NCBI RefSeq assembly: GCF_947500325.1
Contig: NZ_CANMRQ010000002.1
Coordinates: 62,001-126,000, forward strand
Reading direction: 5' to 3'
DNA length: 64,000 nt
Origin: an uncultured Lacinutrix sp.
GTDB taxonomy: Bacteria; Bacteroidota; Bacteroidia; Flavobacteriales; Flavobacteriaceae
In this document: positions 51,868-61,073 of the stretch, one piece after another
Layout of the letters: the number at the start of each line of letters is the position of its first letter
How positions within the stretch are numbered: position 1 is the stretch's first letter
Notes under the pieces: generated by a model
Told to the model about the DNA's origin: nothing
The model's database searches: none
What the model saw: only the letters and a program-made list of their open reading frames with translations
Position numbers and translations under genes: made by a program

Positions 51868-51881
51868 TACTATTAATAGTA
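51868..51881. promoter_or_regulatory. Palindrome upstream of the PLP-enzyme gene
   Basis: TACTATTAATAGTA is a perfect 14-nt palindrome 22 bp before the start codon of the Cys/Met-metabolism gene. No SAM-riboswitch-like fold was seen, so a repressor site is the simplest reading. Confidence 0.4.
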
Positions 51882-51902
51882 GTAAATTATAAACACACAC
51901 AC

Positions 51903-53042
51903 ATGAAATTTAATACAAAAACAATACATGGTAAGCAAAAGCATGATCTAGCTTATGGAGCAGTTATGCCTCCTATATATCAGACATCTACTTATGCGCA
52001 AAGTACGCCCGGTGGACATAAAGGATTCGAATATTCTAGAACACATAATCCTACTCGACAAGCTTTAGAAAATGCATTTGCAAGCATAGAAAATGGTAAT
52101 TATGGTTTAGCTTTTGGTTCTGGTTTAGCTGCTATCGATGCAATTATGAAACTTTTAAAGTCTGGAGATGAAGTTATATCAACTAGTGACCTTTATGGTG
52201 GAACTTATAGATTATTTACTAGAATTTTTGAAGGTTTTGGTATTAAATTTCATTTTATAGGTATGCAAAATGCTACTAATGTTGAAAGTTATATAAATGA
52301 TAATACAAAATTAATTTGGGTAGAAACACCAACTAACCCAATGATGAATATTATTGATATTAAAAAGACAGCTACAATTGCAAAAAAGCATGATATTATA
52401 TTGGCAGTAGATAATACATTTGCAACGCCATATTTACAACAGCCATTAGATTTAGGAGCAGACATTGTTATGCATTCTGCAACTAAATACATTGGAGGAC
52501 ATAGCGATTTGGTTATGGGAGCTTTAATTGTAAAAGATAAAGACTTAGCAGATAGGTTGTATTTTATTCAAAATGCAAGTGGAGCAGTTTGTGGACCACA
52601 AGATTCTTTTTTAGCGCTTCGAGGAATAAAGACATTACATGTAAGAATGCAGCGTCATTGTGAAAATGGAAAAGCGGTAGCCAAATACTTAGCTTCTCAC
52701 CCAAAAGTAGAAAATGTGTACTGGCCTGGTTTTGAAGCCCACCCAAATCATGATATTGCCAAATCGCAAATGAAAGATTTTGGAGGCATGATTTCTTTCA
52801 CTACTAAAGGAAATAATTATGAAGAAGCAATAAAAGTGGTAGAGAGAATGAAGCTTTTTACATTAGCTGAATCCCTTGGTGGTGTTGAGTCGCTTTCTGG
52901 GCATCCAGCAAGTATGACACATGCAAGTATACCAAAAAAGGAACGAGAGAAAACAGGAGTTGTAGATTCTTTAATTAGATTAAGTGTTGGTATAGAAGAT
53001 ATAGAAGATTTAATAAATGATTTAAAACAAGCTTTAGGGTAA
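51903..53042 (+). CDS. metB: Cys/Met metabolism PLP enzyme (cystathionine gamma-synthase/lyase)
   Basis: A 379-aa PLP enzyme of the Cys/Met family. The PLP lysine lies in HSATKYIGGHSD, and substrate motifs EYSRTHNPTRQALE, AVDNTFATPYLQQPL and SLGGVESLSGHPASMTHASI are complete. Synthase and lyase cannot be separated by eye: metB is a tentative symbol. It is monocistronic. Confidence 0.9.
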   Translation: MKFNTKTIHGKQKHDLAYGAVMPPIYQTSTYAQSTPGGHKGFEYSRTHNPTRQALENAFASIENGNYGLAFGSGLAAIDAIMKLLKSGDEVISTSDLYGGTYRLFTRIFEGFGIKFHFIGMQNATNVESYINDNTKLIWVETPTNPMMNIIDIKKTATIAKKHDIILAVDNTFATPYLQQPLDLGADIVMHSATKYIGGHSDLVMGALIVKDKDLADRLYFIQNASGAVCGPQDSFLALRGIKTLHVRMQRHCENGKAVAKYLASHPKVENVYWPGFEAHPNHDIAKSQMKDFGGMISFTTKGNNYEEAIKVVERMKLFTLAESLGGVESLSGHPASMTHASIPKKEREKTGVVDSLIRLSVGIEDIEDLINDLKQALG

Positions 53043-53069
53043 ACCAAAAGTTTTAGATACCTTTTTAAT

Positions 53070-53867
53070 CTAGTCTAAGTAGTATATATAGCCAAAGTTT
53101 AGCCATACTAACCAGTCGTTATGTTTATTACTTTCTAATTTATGATTTAAACCATCTATCCAATCACTAAAATAATATTGACCACGAAGATCTAACATCA
53201 AATCTGCTACTGGAGATATTTTATACCTTACACCAATACTACTAACAATAGACCAAGTTGTACCAGAATTAACATCTATGGGTTCTGGTAGATTACCTGC
53301 AGACCATGGCGCATAAAAATTATTTAAATTTGTGCTATCTCCAGTACCGAAAGAAGTCGATACTTGAGGATTGTAAGAGACATAATGTGCTCCAAAACTA
53401 ACAAAAGGGGCAAGCTTATATGCATAAGCCTGAAAAGAACGAATACTTAATGGGAAATATTCTAATTGCATACCAATATCTAAATTATTAGATACACCAT
53501 TATGAGCTCTAAGTCTATCTGCGTCAATAGATGTTCTTGAAGCATCTACCCATTCGCCTATATGTTCTAATTTAGCTCTATTCCATGAGATTTCTGTTCT
53601 TAACTTAAAGTGATCATTAAAAAAATTGTCTGTAGTATAGCAATTACAATCTGCTCGATATGCAAAATTTATATAATGTACTAGACCAATACCTATACCA
53701 CTATTTCCTGCATTAGTTTCTAAATCTAAGCGTTCTCCAAAATCAGATTTAAATGCAGTCGGGCCAGCTATAATGCCTATCTCATGAGAGAAACCTAATT
53801 GTGCTACTGATGCCTTTGAAGCTAGTAAAATAAATAGTAACGGTACTAAATGTTTAATTTTAAGCAT
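53070..53867 (-). CDS. Outer-membrane-type protein (THC0290_0291-like family)
   Basis: A 265-aa protein with a signal peptide (LKIKHLVPLLFILLASKASVAQ). The mature part has alternating aromatic strands and a final YYFSDWIDGLNHKLESNKHNDWLVW segment typical of a Flavobacteriaceae-specific family I associate with the name THC0290_0291 (from memory). An outer-membrane barrel or a surface protein is likely. ATG 53867 is chosen since it gives a clean signal peptide; the frame opens at 53891. Confidence 0.75.
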   Translation of the reverse strand: MLKIKHLVPLLFILLASKASVAQLGFSHEIGIIAGPTAFKSDFGERLDLETNAGNSGIGIGLVHYINFAYRADCNCYTTDNFFNDHFKLRTEISWNRAKLEHIGEWVDASRTSIDADRLRAHNGVSNNLDIGMQLEYFPLSIRSFQAYAYKLAPFVSFGAHYVSYNPQVSTSFGTGDSTNLNNFYAPWSAGNLPEPIDVNSGTTWSIVSSIGVRYKISPVADLMLDLRGQYYFSDWIDGLNHKLESNKHNDWLVWLNFGYIYYLD

Positions 53868-54026
53868 ATTTGTGTTCAGGTTAAGAGGCATTACAAGACA
53901 ACAAATATAAAAAAATCCGATAAACTAACAAATATTACAGATAAAACGCATGAATTAAATTTCATTCATTAGAAAATAATATTTTGCGAATTTTAAAATA
54001 AACAACTATAATTTTTAAAGATATCT

Positions 54027-54034
54027 TATATTTG
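54027..54034 (+). promoter_or_regulatory. Putative -7 box of gdhA
   Basis: TATATTTG matches TAnnTTTG, 46 bp before the start codon. No clear -33 TTG at 19-20 bp; tentative. Confidence 0.35.
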
Positions 54035-54079
54035 TAGTCGTTAAAAACTAAAAAATAACAATGTCATAATTTTAAATAC

Positions 54080-55423
54080 ATGAAAAATAAAATTGAAGCA
54101 TTTTTAGACCTAGTAAAAGAGAAAAATGGCAATGAGCCAGAATTTTTACAGGCAGTACATGAGGTTGCAGAAACAGTAATACCTTTTATTGAAGAAAACC
54201 CACAATACCAAAATAAAATGTTACTTGAGCGTATGGTAGAACCAGAACGCACAATTATATTTAGAGTACCTTGGATTGATGATAAAGGAAACACTCAAGT
54301 AAATAGAGCTTTTAGAGTAGAGTTTAATTCTGCTATTGGGCCATATAAAGGAGGTTTGCGTTTTCATCCATCTGTAAATTTAAGTATTCTTAAATTTTTA
54401 GGTTTTGAACAAGTATTTAAAAACTCATTGACAACATTACCAATGGGTGGTGGAAAAGGAGGAAGTGATTTCAACCCAAAAGGAAAAAGCGACAATGAAG
54501 TAATGCGTTTTTGCCAATCGTTCATGTCTGAATTATTTCGTCATATAGGCGCAAATACAGATGTTCCAGCTGGAGATATTGGTGTTGGTGGACGTGAGAT
54601 AGGATATATGTTTGGGCAATATAAAAGATTGCGTAACGAGTTTACTGGTGTTTTAACAGGAAAGGGAATGTCTTATGGAGGTTCTTTAATTAGACCTGAA
54701 GCAACAGGATATGGTTGTGTATACTTTGCTAAGAATATGTTAGCAACTAAAAATGATTCTTTTGAGGGTAAAACAGTAGTTATTTCTGGATCTGGAAATG
54801 TAGCGCAATATGCTTGTGAGAAAGCTACAGAGTTAGGTGGTAAAGTTGTTACTATGTCTGATTCTTCAGGATATATATACGATAAGGATGGTATAGATGC
54901 TGAAAAGTTAGCATTTGTTATGGAACTTAAAAATGTAAAAAGAGGAAGAATAAATGAGTATGCAGATAAATATTCTTCTGCTACTTTTTATAAAGGAGAA
55001 AGACCATGGGGTACAGATTGCGATATTGCATTACCTTGTGCTACTCAAAATGAATTAAATAAAGAAGAAGCTGAAGCATTAGTAAATAACAATGTTATGG
55101 CTGTTGCAGAAGGCGCTAATATGCCAACAACTCCTGAAGCTATTGAAGTTTTACAAAAAGCGAATGTGTTGTTTGCTCCAGGAAAAGCATCTAATGCGGG
55201 TGGAGTTGCAACTTCAGGTTTAGAAATGAGTCAAAATTCATTACGTTATAATTGGACTAGAGAAGAAGTTGATGCTAAATTGAACCAGATAATGAATGAT
55301 ATTCATGAGTCTTGTGTAAAATATGGTAAACAAGAAGATGGTAGTATAGATTATGTTAAAGGCGCCAATGTAGCTGGGTTTGTAAAAGTAGCAGATGCCA
55401 TGTTATCGCAAGGTGTTGTATAA
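54080..55423 (+). CDS. gdhA: NADP-type glutamate dehydrogenase
   Basis: A 447-aa hexameric enzyme joining ammonium with 2-oxoglutarate. It contains the catalytic lysine region LPMGGGKGGSDFNPKG, PAGDIGVGGREIGYM, the Rossmann loop VISGSGNVAQYA and the C-terminal GVATSGLEMSQNS. Length and motifs fit the small NADP(H)-linked GDH. It is a major entry of nitrogen and is terminated by a strong hairpin. Confidence 0.97.
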   Translation: MKNKIEAFLDLVKEKNGNEPEFLQAVHEVAETVIPFIEENPQYQNKMLLERMVEPERTIIFRVPWIDDKGNTQVNRAFRVEFNSAIGPYKGGLRFHPSVNLSILKFLGFEQVFKNSLTTLPMGGGKGGSDFNPKGKSDNEVMRFCQSFMSELFRHIGANTDVPAGDIGVGGREIGYMFGQYKRLRNEFTGVLTGKGMSYGGSLIRPEATGYGCVYFAKNMLATKNDSFEGKTVVISGSGNVAQYACEKATELGGKVVTMSDSSGYIYDKDGIDAEKLAFVMELKNVKRGRINEYADKYSSATFYKGERPWGTDCDIALPCATQNELNKEEAEALVNNNVMAVAEGANMPTTPEAIEVLQKANVLFAPGKASNAGGVATSGLEMSQNSLRYNWTREEVDAKLNQIMNDIHESCVKYGKQEDGSIDYVKGANVAGFVKVADAMLSQGVV

Positions 55424-55441
55424 TAAATACTTCATTATATT

Positions 55442-55473
55442 AAAAAAGCTTCCTATTAATAGGAAGCTTTTTT
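55442..55473. terminator. Terminator after gdhA
   Basis: A perfect palindrome AAAAAAGCTTCCTATT / AATAGGAAGCTTTTTT, 18 bp after the gdhA stop, active in both directions. Confidence 0.9.
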
Positions 55474-55528
55474 AGGTTTTGTATATATTTTTGCTTGAAA
55501 TCGCGTTGTATCTTTATAAAGTTAAATT

Positions 55529-57904
55529 ATGACTAAAAGAATTAAATATTTACTAATAGTATTATTTATAATTCCAAAACTAATCTTTTCTCAAGATTTT
55601 TCAGAATCATGGACTGGGCATTTTTCATATTTGGATATAAAAGATGTTTCTCAAGGCGAAGATAAAGTTTTTGGAGCTGCAGAAAATGCAATTTTTATAT
55701 ACGATACACAAACCAATGAAATAGATAAATTATCTACTATAAATGGTTTGTCTGGCGAAACAATCTCGAGTATTGAGTATATAGAAGACAATGGATTATT
55801 GTTAATAGGTTTTGAAAATGGTTTTATGCAAGTTTATAATGAGTCTAGTAGAGATTTTTTATCTGTTGTAGATATCCTTGACAAACCTACAATTCCTCCA
55901 AACGAGAAAAGAATTAACCATTTTATGATTTATAATGGATTTGCCTACATCTCTACAGATTATGGTATTTCACTATATGATTATAATAATTTAGAGTTTG
56001 GAGATACTTATTTTATTGGAAATGGAGGTTCACAAATAAAAATAAATCAGACTACTGTTTTTGGAGAGTTTATTTATGCAGCCACGGCAGTTGGTATAAA
56101 AAAAGCGTTAGTATCTAATCCTAATTTAATAGATTTTACACAATGGCAACAAATTATTACTGGAAATTGGTTAGGAATTGTTAGTATTGAAGATAAACTA
56201 TATGCTACAAGAACTAATAATCGACTTTATAGTATTACTAATGACGTGGTTTCTCAAGTAGCTGTATATAGTAATAATATTGAAGATACTAGGAGAAGTA
56301 ATAATAATTTAATAATTGCGACACAGAAAGAAGTCTACATATATAATCCTGAAAATTTAGATGTTATTGCATTTGTAGCTACAAATGAAGAGTATGATAC
56401 AATTTTTACAGCAGCGATTTTTAATTCAAATAATGAAATATATGTAGGAACTAGAGGTATATATAATAACACTTTCGGAAGAGAAGGTTATGGAATTTTA
56501 AAGACTACTACTACAGACACTGCTATTTTTGAAGAGGTGCATCCAGAAAGTCCATTATTAAATAGATTTTTTCAAGTTAATACACAAGGAGGTCAAATAT
56601 GGGGAACTCATGGAGGTCACTCAGTAACTTTCAACCCATATGCAACAGGAGAAGTTGTAAGGAAATCTGGACTTAGTCATTTTATTGATGGGACTTGGGA
56701 TAATATTCCTTATGATGATTTCTTAGAGTTAGTACCATTTCCTTGGGCTTTATCTTATATAGCAATTAATCCTTTTAACTCCAATGAAGTTTTTATAAGC
56801 TCTTCTGTTTATGGAGTTATTGTTATTAAGGATGGATTAGTTGATACTCATTATTTTCAAGATAATAGTACTATAGTACCTTATAATGGAACTAGTTATT
56901 TTGTTTTTGCTAGTGCTTTTGATGATCAAGGTGTATATTGGGTATTAAATGGAAGAACAAACAATGCTTTAAATAGATTTAGAGATGGACAATGGCAAGA
57001 TTTTAATTTAGAAAGTATAATCAATCCTGCGGGAAGTAATTTAGGGTTTTCTGATATTACATTTGTAGGTGACGATAAGATATTTTTCTCTACACTAAAT
57101 TATGGGATTGTTGGCTATAATAAGAATAATGGAGAATATAAATTTATTAGAGATATCGAATTTGGTATGCCTTCAGAAAAAGCATGGACAGTTGAAACAG
57201 ATCAACAAAATAATATTTGGTTAGGAACAGATCGTGGTTTAAGAGTTATATATAATACGACAGAGTTTTTTGATAATCCTGGTTTTCAAGCGTCTAATAT
57301 TGTAGTGTTAGATGATGGTACGCCTAGAGAACTTCTCTTTCAACAATATATTACAGATATTGAAGTTGATGGGTCTAATAATAAATGGATTGGGACTTTA
57401 GATACAGGAGCATACTATTTGTCTTCAGATGGACAAGAAACTATTTTTCATTTCACTAAAGATAATTCACCTTTGCCATCTAATGACATATTGGATATTG
57501 CTATAGATGATGTTAATGGTATTGTATATTTTGCTACAGAAAAAGGCCTAGTAGCATTTAAGTCTGAAACCTCAAAGCCAGAAGAGACATTGGCAAACGC
57601 TTATGTTTTTCCAAATCCAGTACGTCCAACTTTTAATGTTAATAATGATAAAATAAAGATAAAAGGTCTAACAGATAATGTAAATATTAAAATTACTGAT
57701 ATTGAAGGTAATTTAGTTACAGAGGCAGAATCTAGGACCAATGCAAAATTTAAAGGCTATAATTTAGAGGTAGATGGTGGAACTGCATTGTGGAATGGTA
57801 AAAATTTAGCCAATGTTACTGTGGCTTCTGGAGTATATTTAATTATGCTTACAGATTTAGATTCTATAGAAACTAAAGTTTTAAAAGTAATGATTGTGCG
57901 ATAA
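55529..57904 (+). CDS. porZ: PorZ-type T9SS protein (two beta-propellers)
   Basis: A 791-aa secreted protein with a signal peptide (LLIVLFIIPKLIFSQ). The N-terminal region (ESWTGHFSYLDIKDVSQGE, KLSTINGLSGETISSIEY) is the PorZ beta-propeller; further WLGT-type propeller repeats follow (NNIWLGTDRGLRV, NKWIGTLDTGAYYL), then a C-terminal sorting domain (NAYVFPNPVRPTFNV...SGVYLIMLTD). PorZ is part of the T9SS attachment complex at the cell surface. Its stop overlaps the start of recO, an order also typical in the family. Confidence 0.88.
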   Translation: MTKRIKYLLIVLFIIPKLIFSQDFSESWTGHFSYLDIKDVSQGEDKVFGAAENAIFIYDTQTNEIDKLSTINGLSGETISSIEYIEDNGLLLIGFENGFMQVYNESSRDFLSVVDILDKPTIPPNEKRINHFMIYNGFAYISTDYGISLYDYNNLEFGDTYFIGNGGSQIKINQTTVFGEFIYAATAVGIKKALVSNPNLIDFTQWQQIITGNWLGIVSIEDKLYATRTNNRLYSITNDVVSQVAVYSNNIEDTRRSNNNLIIATQKEVYIYNPENLDVIAFVATNEEYDTIFTAAIFNSNNEIYVGTRGIYNNTFGREGYGILKTTTTDTAIFEEVHPESPLLNRFFQVNTQGGQIWGTHGGHSVTFNPYATGEVVRKSGLSHFIDGTWDNIPYDDFLELVPFPWALSYIAINPFNSNEVFISSSVYGVIVIKDGLVDTHYFQDNSTIVPYNGTSYFVFASAFDDQGVYWVLNGRTNNALNRFRDGQWQDFNLESIINPAGSNLGFSDITFVGDDKIFFSTLNYGIVGYNKNNGEYKFIRDIEFGMPSEKAWTVETDQQNNIWLGTDRGLRVIYNTTEFFDNPGFQASNIVVLDDGTPRELLFQQYITDIEVDGSNNKWIGTLDTGAYYLSSDGQETIFHFTKDNSPLPSNDILDIAIDDVNGIVYFATEKGLVAFKSETSKPEETLANAYVFPNPVRPTFNVNNDKIKIKGLTDNVNIKITDIEGNLVTEAESRTNAKFKGYNLEVDGGTALWNGKNLANVTVASGVYLIMLTDLDSIETKVLKVMIVR

Positions 57905-58620
57905 TGATTTTAGCTACAAACGCCATTGTTCTTTCTAAAATTAAATACAAAGACCATGATCTTATTATAAAATGTTATACTCAAAAAAAAGGTATAGTAA
58001 GTTACCTTCTAAAAGGAGTTTTAAAATCAAAAAAAGGTTCTAAGATTGCATACTATCAGTTACTTACTCAATTACAACTTGTTACAGATTATAAAGAATC
58101 TAGAGGTTTGCAATATGTAAAAGAAGTAAAGGTCAATCATCTATATTCTAGTTTACATACAAATGTTTTAAAAAGCGCTATAGTTTTATTTGTAGCCGAA
58201 GTTTTATCAAATGCATTACAAGAAGAAGAGCAGAATGACTCACTTTATAATTATTTAGAAACGACACTGCAATGGTTAGATGCTAATGAGCATTTTTCTA
58301 ATTTTCATCTTCTTTTTCTTTTAAATTTATCTAAATATTTAGGTTTTTATCCAGATACTATGCAAATTGAGGCTCCTTTTTTTAACTTGCAAGATGGAGA
58401 ATTCCAATATGACAGTAATAGTAAGTATTGTATTTCTAGTGAAAATTTAACATTATTAAAACAATTATTGGGCACAACATTTGATGGTTTAGAAGTAGTG
58501 AAAATAAATTCGAAACAAAGACAATCCTTTTTAGGAATGATTTTACTGTATTTTGAATTACATTTGGGCAGTTTTAAAAAACCAAAATCGTTACAAATAT
58601 TTAATGAGGTCTTTAATTAA
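57904..58620 (+). CDS. recO: DNA repair protein RecO
   Basis: A 238-aa RecO with the N-terminal OB fold (TNAIVLSKIKYKDHDLIIKCYT, then GIVSYLLKGVLKSKKG) and a helical C-terminal domain. It loads RecA with RecR during recombinational repair. The zinc-binding cysteines of some RecO proteins are absent, as usual in Bacteroidota. The gene overlaps both neighbours by a few bases. Confidence 0.92.
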   Translation: MILATNAIVLSKIKYKDHDLIIKCYTQKKGIVSYLLKGVLKSKKGSKIAYYQLLTQLQLVTDYKESRGLQYVKEVKVNHLYSSLHTNVLKSAIVLFVAEVLSNALQEEEQNDSLYNYLETTLQWLDANEHFSNFHLLFLLNLSKYLGFYPDTMQIEAPFFNLQDGEFQYDSNSKYCISSENLTLLKQLLGTTFDGLEVVKINSKQRQSFLGMILLYFELHLGSFKKPKSLQIFNEVFN

Positions 58621-61033
58621 AAATAAAAAATTAGTATATACTTTACTGCTATCTTTTTTTATTACTACTATTTTGCAAGCGCAAAACATTGAAGTATTAA
58701 ATAAAAAGACATTAGAGCCAGTAGTTGGAGCGGCTATTTATAATGAAGATCAATCTAAAAGTGTTATAACAAACTTCAAGGGAAGTACTAATTTAGATAT
58801 CTTTAATGATAACGAATTATTGTATATAAAGCATATTTCATATACTCCTTTTTTAATTGAAAAAACTAAAATAAAAAATTTCACAGTATACTTAATAGCC
58901 AACGCTCAAGGCTTAGAAGAAATTGTTATTTCTGCATCTAAATTTGAACAAAATAAGAGAGATATTCCTAAAAAAATATCAAGCGTTAATGCTGCATCTA
59001 TTGCTTTTTCGAATCCACAAACCAGTGCAGATCTTTTAGAAAGCACAGGGCAAGTATATATTCAAAAAAGTCAACTAGGAGGCGGAAGTCCAATGATAAG
59101 AGGTTTTTCAACTAACAGACTACTTATTACTGTAGATGGCGTGCGAATGAATAATGCTATTTTTAGAGGAGGAAATTTACAAAACGTTATATCTATAGAC
59201 CCTTTTTCTATTCAAAACACAGAAGTTTCATTAGGAGCAGGATCTGTAATTTATGGAAGTGATGCCATTGGTGGAGTTATGAGTTTTTATACTCAAAAAC
59301 CACAATTATCTTATAGTGATTCTAGTTATTATAAAACGCAGGCCGTATTAAGATACGCTACGGCTAGTAAAGAAAAAACTGCCCATATTGGTTTTAACTA
59401 TGGTTTTAAAAAATGGGCGTTTATCACCAACGCTAGTTATACAGATTTTAGTGATTTAAGAATGGGTAAGCACGGGCCAGAAGATTATTTGCGTCCTGAA
59501 TTCGTGGTAACTAATAATGAAGAAGATGTTATTGTTTCTAATAACAATCCTTTAATACAAAAATTTACAGGATACAATCAAATCAATATGATGCAGAAAG
59601 TGCGTTATGAGCCCAAAGATAATTTAAGTTTTGATTTAGGACTATTTTATACAGCCACGTCTAATAATCCAAGATATGATAGGTTAATTAGATATAGAGG
59701 TAATGATTTAAGATCTGCCGAATGGTTTTATGGACCCCAACGTTGGTTTATGAGTAATTTAAATGTGACTAAATTAAGTAGTAGATCAAATTTATATGAT
59801 AAAATTCAAGCAACAGCTGCATATCAAAACTTTCAGGAGAGTCGCATAGATAGAGATTTTAAAAGTACAATAAGGAATAAGAAAGAAGAACGTGTAGATG
59901 CACTATCTTTTAATTTAGATTTAGAGAAATCTATGACTAAAAAGACAAAATTATTCTATGGATTAGAATATGTATATAATAAAGTTAATTCTGAAGCTAT
60001 TGAAGAAAATATTGAAACTAATCAAATAAATGATGCGGTTTCTAGATACCCAGATGGAGCAACTTGGCAATCTGCAGCTATTTATTTAAGTTTAAAGTAT
60101 AAACCAAACGCTAAGTTCGTTTTTCAAAGTGGTTTACGCTATAATAAAGTTATTTCTAAAGCAGACTTTACTGAAAATAATACTTTTTTAAATTTACCTT
60201 TTGATACTTCTAAAAATGATTCGGAGGCATTAACTGGTACAGCGGGAATTAGCTGGATGCCAAATAGAACGCTTCAATGGAAACTTAATTTTTCTTCGGC
60301 ATTTAGAGCTCCAAATATAGATGATATAGGTAAGGTTTTTGACTCAGAACCAGGATCTGTTGTAGTTCCAAATAATAACTTAAAACCTGAATACGCTTAT
60401 GGCGGTGAGTTGGGATTAAAACTTAATTTTGATGATCTACTCATTTTAGATACTGGTGTTTATTATACGTATTTAGATAATGCTCTAGTAAGAAGAAATG
60501 ATGATTTAAATGGAGAAACTCAAATTATTTATAATGGAGAATTAAGCGATGTCCAATCTATACAAAATGCTTCTAAATCTTGGATATATGGTTTTGAAGT
60601 TGGCGCCAAACTTAATATATCTGAAGCCTTATCTTTAACCTCACAATATAATATTATTGGAGGAATAGATGAAACCGAAGGTGTTGAAGTTCCCGTTAGG
60701 CACGTAGCTCCAAATTTTGGAAACACTCACCTTATTTGGAAAAAAGAGAAACTTAAAGCAGATGCTTTTATTGATTATAATGGAGAGCTGTCTTTTTATA
60801 ATTTAGCACCTTCAGAAGTAGCAAAAGATTATATTTATGCTTTAGATGAGAATGGAAACCCGTACTCGCCTTCTTGGTATACTTTAAATTTTAGAGCTCA
60901 ATATCAATTAAATTCAATAGCAACATTAACGGTGGCTTTAGAGAATATAACAGATCAACGTTATAAAACATATTCATCTGGAATAGCTGCTCCAGGAAGA
61001 AATTTAGTAACCTCACTAAAGTTCGATTTATAA
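58604..61033 (+). CDS. TonB-dependent outer-membrane receptor
   Basis: An 809-aa receptor starting at ATG 58604, with signal peptide (LVYTLLLSFFITTILQAQ). A short carboxypeptidase-D-like regulatory domain (residues 25-100), a plug domain (QTSADLLESTGQVYIQKSQLG, SPMIRGFSTNRLLITVDGVR) and a 22-stranded barrel ending in F/L follow. The longer frame from 58553 would lie inside recO. The plug and GVRMNNAIFRGG segment resemble haem/siderophore receptors, but no substrate can be set. It is co-transcribed with recO. Confidence 0.9.
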   Translation: MRSLIKNKKLVYTLLLSFFITTILQAQNIEVLNKKTLEPVVGAAIYNEDQSKSVITNFKGSTNLDIFNDNELLYIKHISYTPFLIEKTKIKNFTVYLIANAQGLEEIVISASKFEQNKRDIPKKISSVNAASIAFSNPQTSADLLESTGQVYIQKSQLGGGSPMIRGFSTNRLLITVDGVRMNNAIFRGGNLQNVISIDPFSIQNTEVSLGAGSVIYGSDAIGGVMSFYTQKPQLSYSDSSYYKTQAVLRYATASKEKTAHIGFNYGFKKWAFITNASYTDFSDLRMGKHGPEDYLRPEFVVTNNEEDVIVSNNNPLIQKFTGYNQINMMQKVRYEPKDNLSFDLGLFYTATSNNPRYDRLIRYRGNDLRSAEWFYGPQRWFMSNLNVTKLSSRSNLYDKIQATAAYQNFQESRIDRDFKSTIRNKKEERVDALSFNLDLEKSMTKKTKLFYGLEYVYNKVNSEAIEENIETNQINDAVSRYPDGATWQSAAIYLSLKYKPNAKFVFQSGLRYNKVISKADFTENNTFLNLPFDTSKNDSEALTGTAGISWMPNRTLQWKLNFSSAFRAPNIDDIGKVFDSEPGSVVVPNNNLKPEYAYGGELGLKLNFDDLLILDTGVYYTYLDNALVRRNDDLNGETQIIYNGELSDVQSIQNASKSWIYGFEVGAKLNISEALSLTSQYNIIGGIDETEGVEVPVRHVAPNFGNTHLIWKKEKLKADAFIDYNGELSFYNLAPSEVAKDYIYALDENGNPYSPSWYTLNFRAQYQLNSIATLTVALENITDQRYKTYSSGIAAPGRNLVTSLKFDL

Positions 61034-61043
61034 AATAATAAAT

Positions 61044-61073
61044 AAGTAAATTATTTATACTTATAATTTACTT
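61044..61073. terminator. Hairpin between convergent genes
   Basis: AAGTAAATTAT / ATAATTTACTT with an 8-nt loop, overlapping the stop of the minus-strand T9SS cargo gene and following the TonB receptor stop. T-run only on the plus side. Confidence 0.6.

Noticed and set aside
51840-51902. SAM riboswitch before the Cys/Met gene
   Set aside because: Only a 14-nt palindrome is present and the leader is too short for a known SAM-binding fold.
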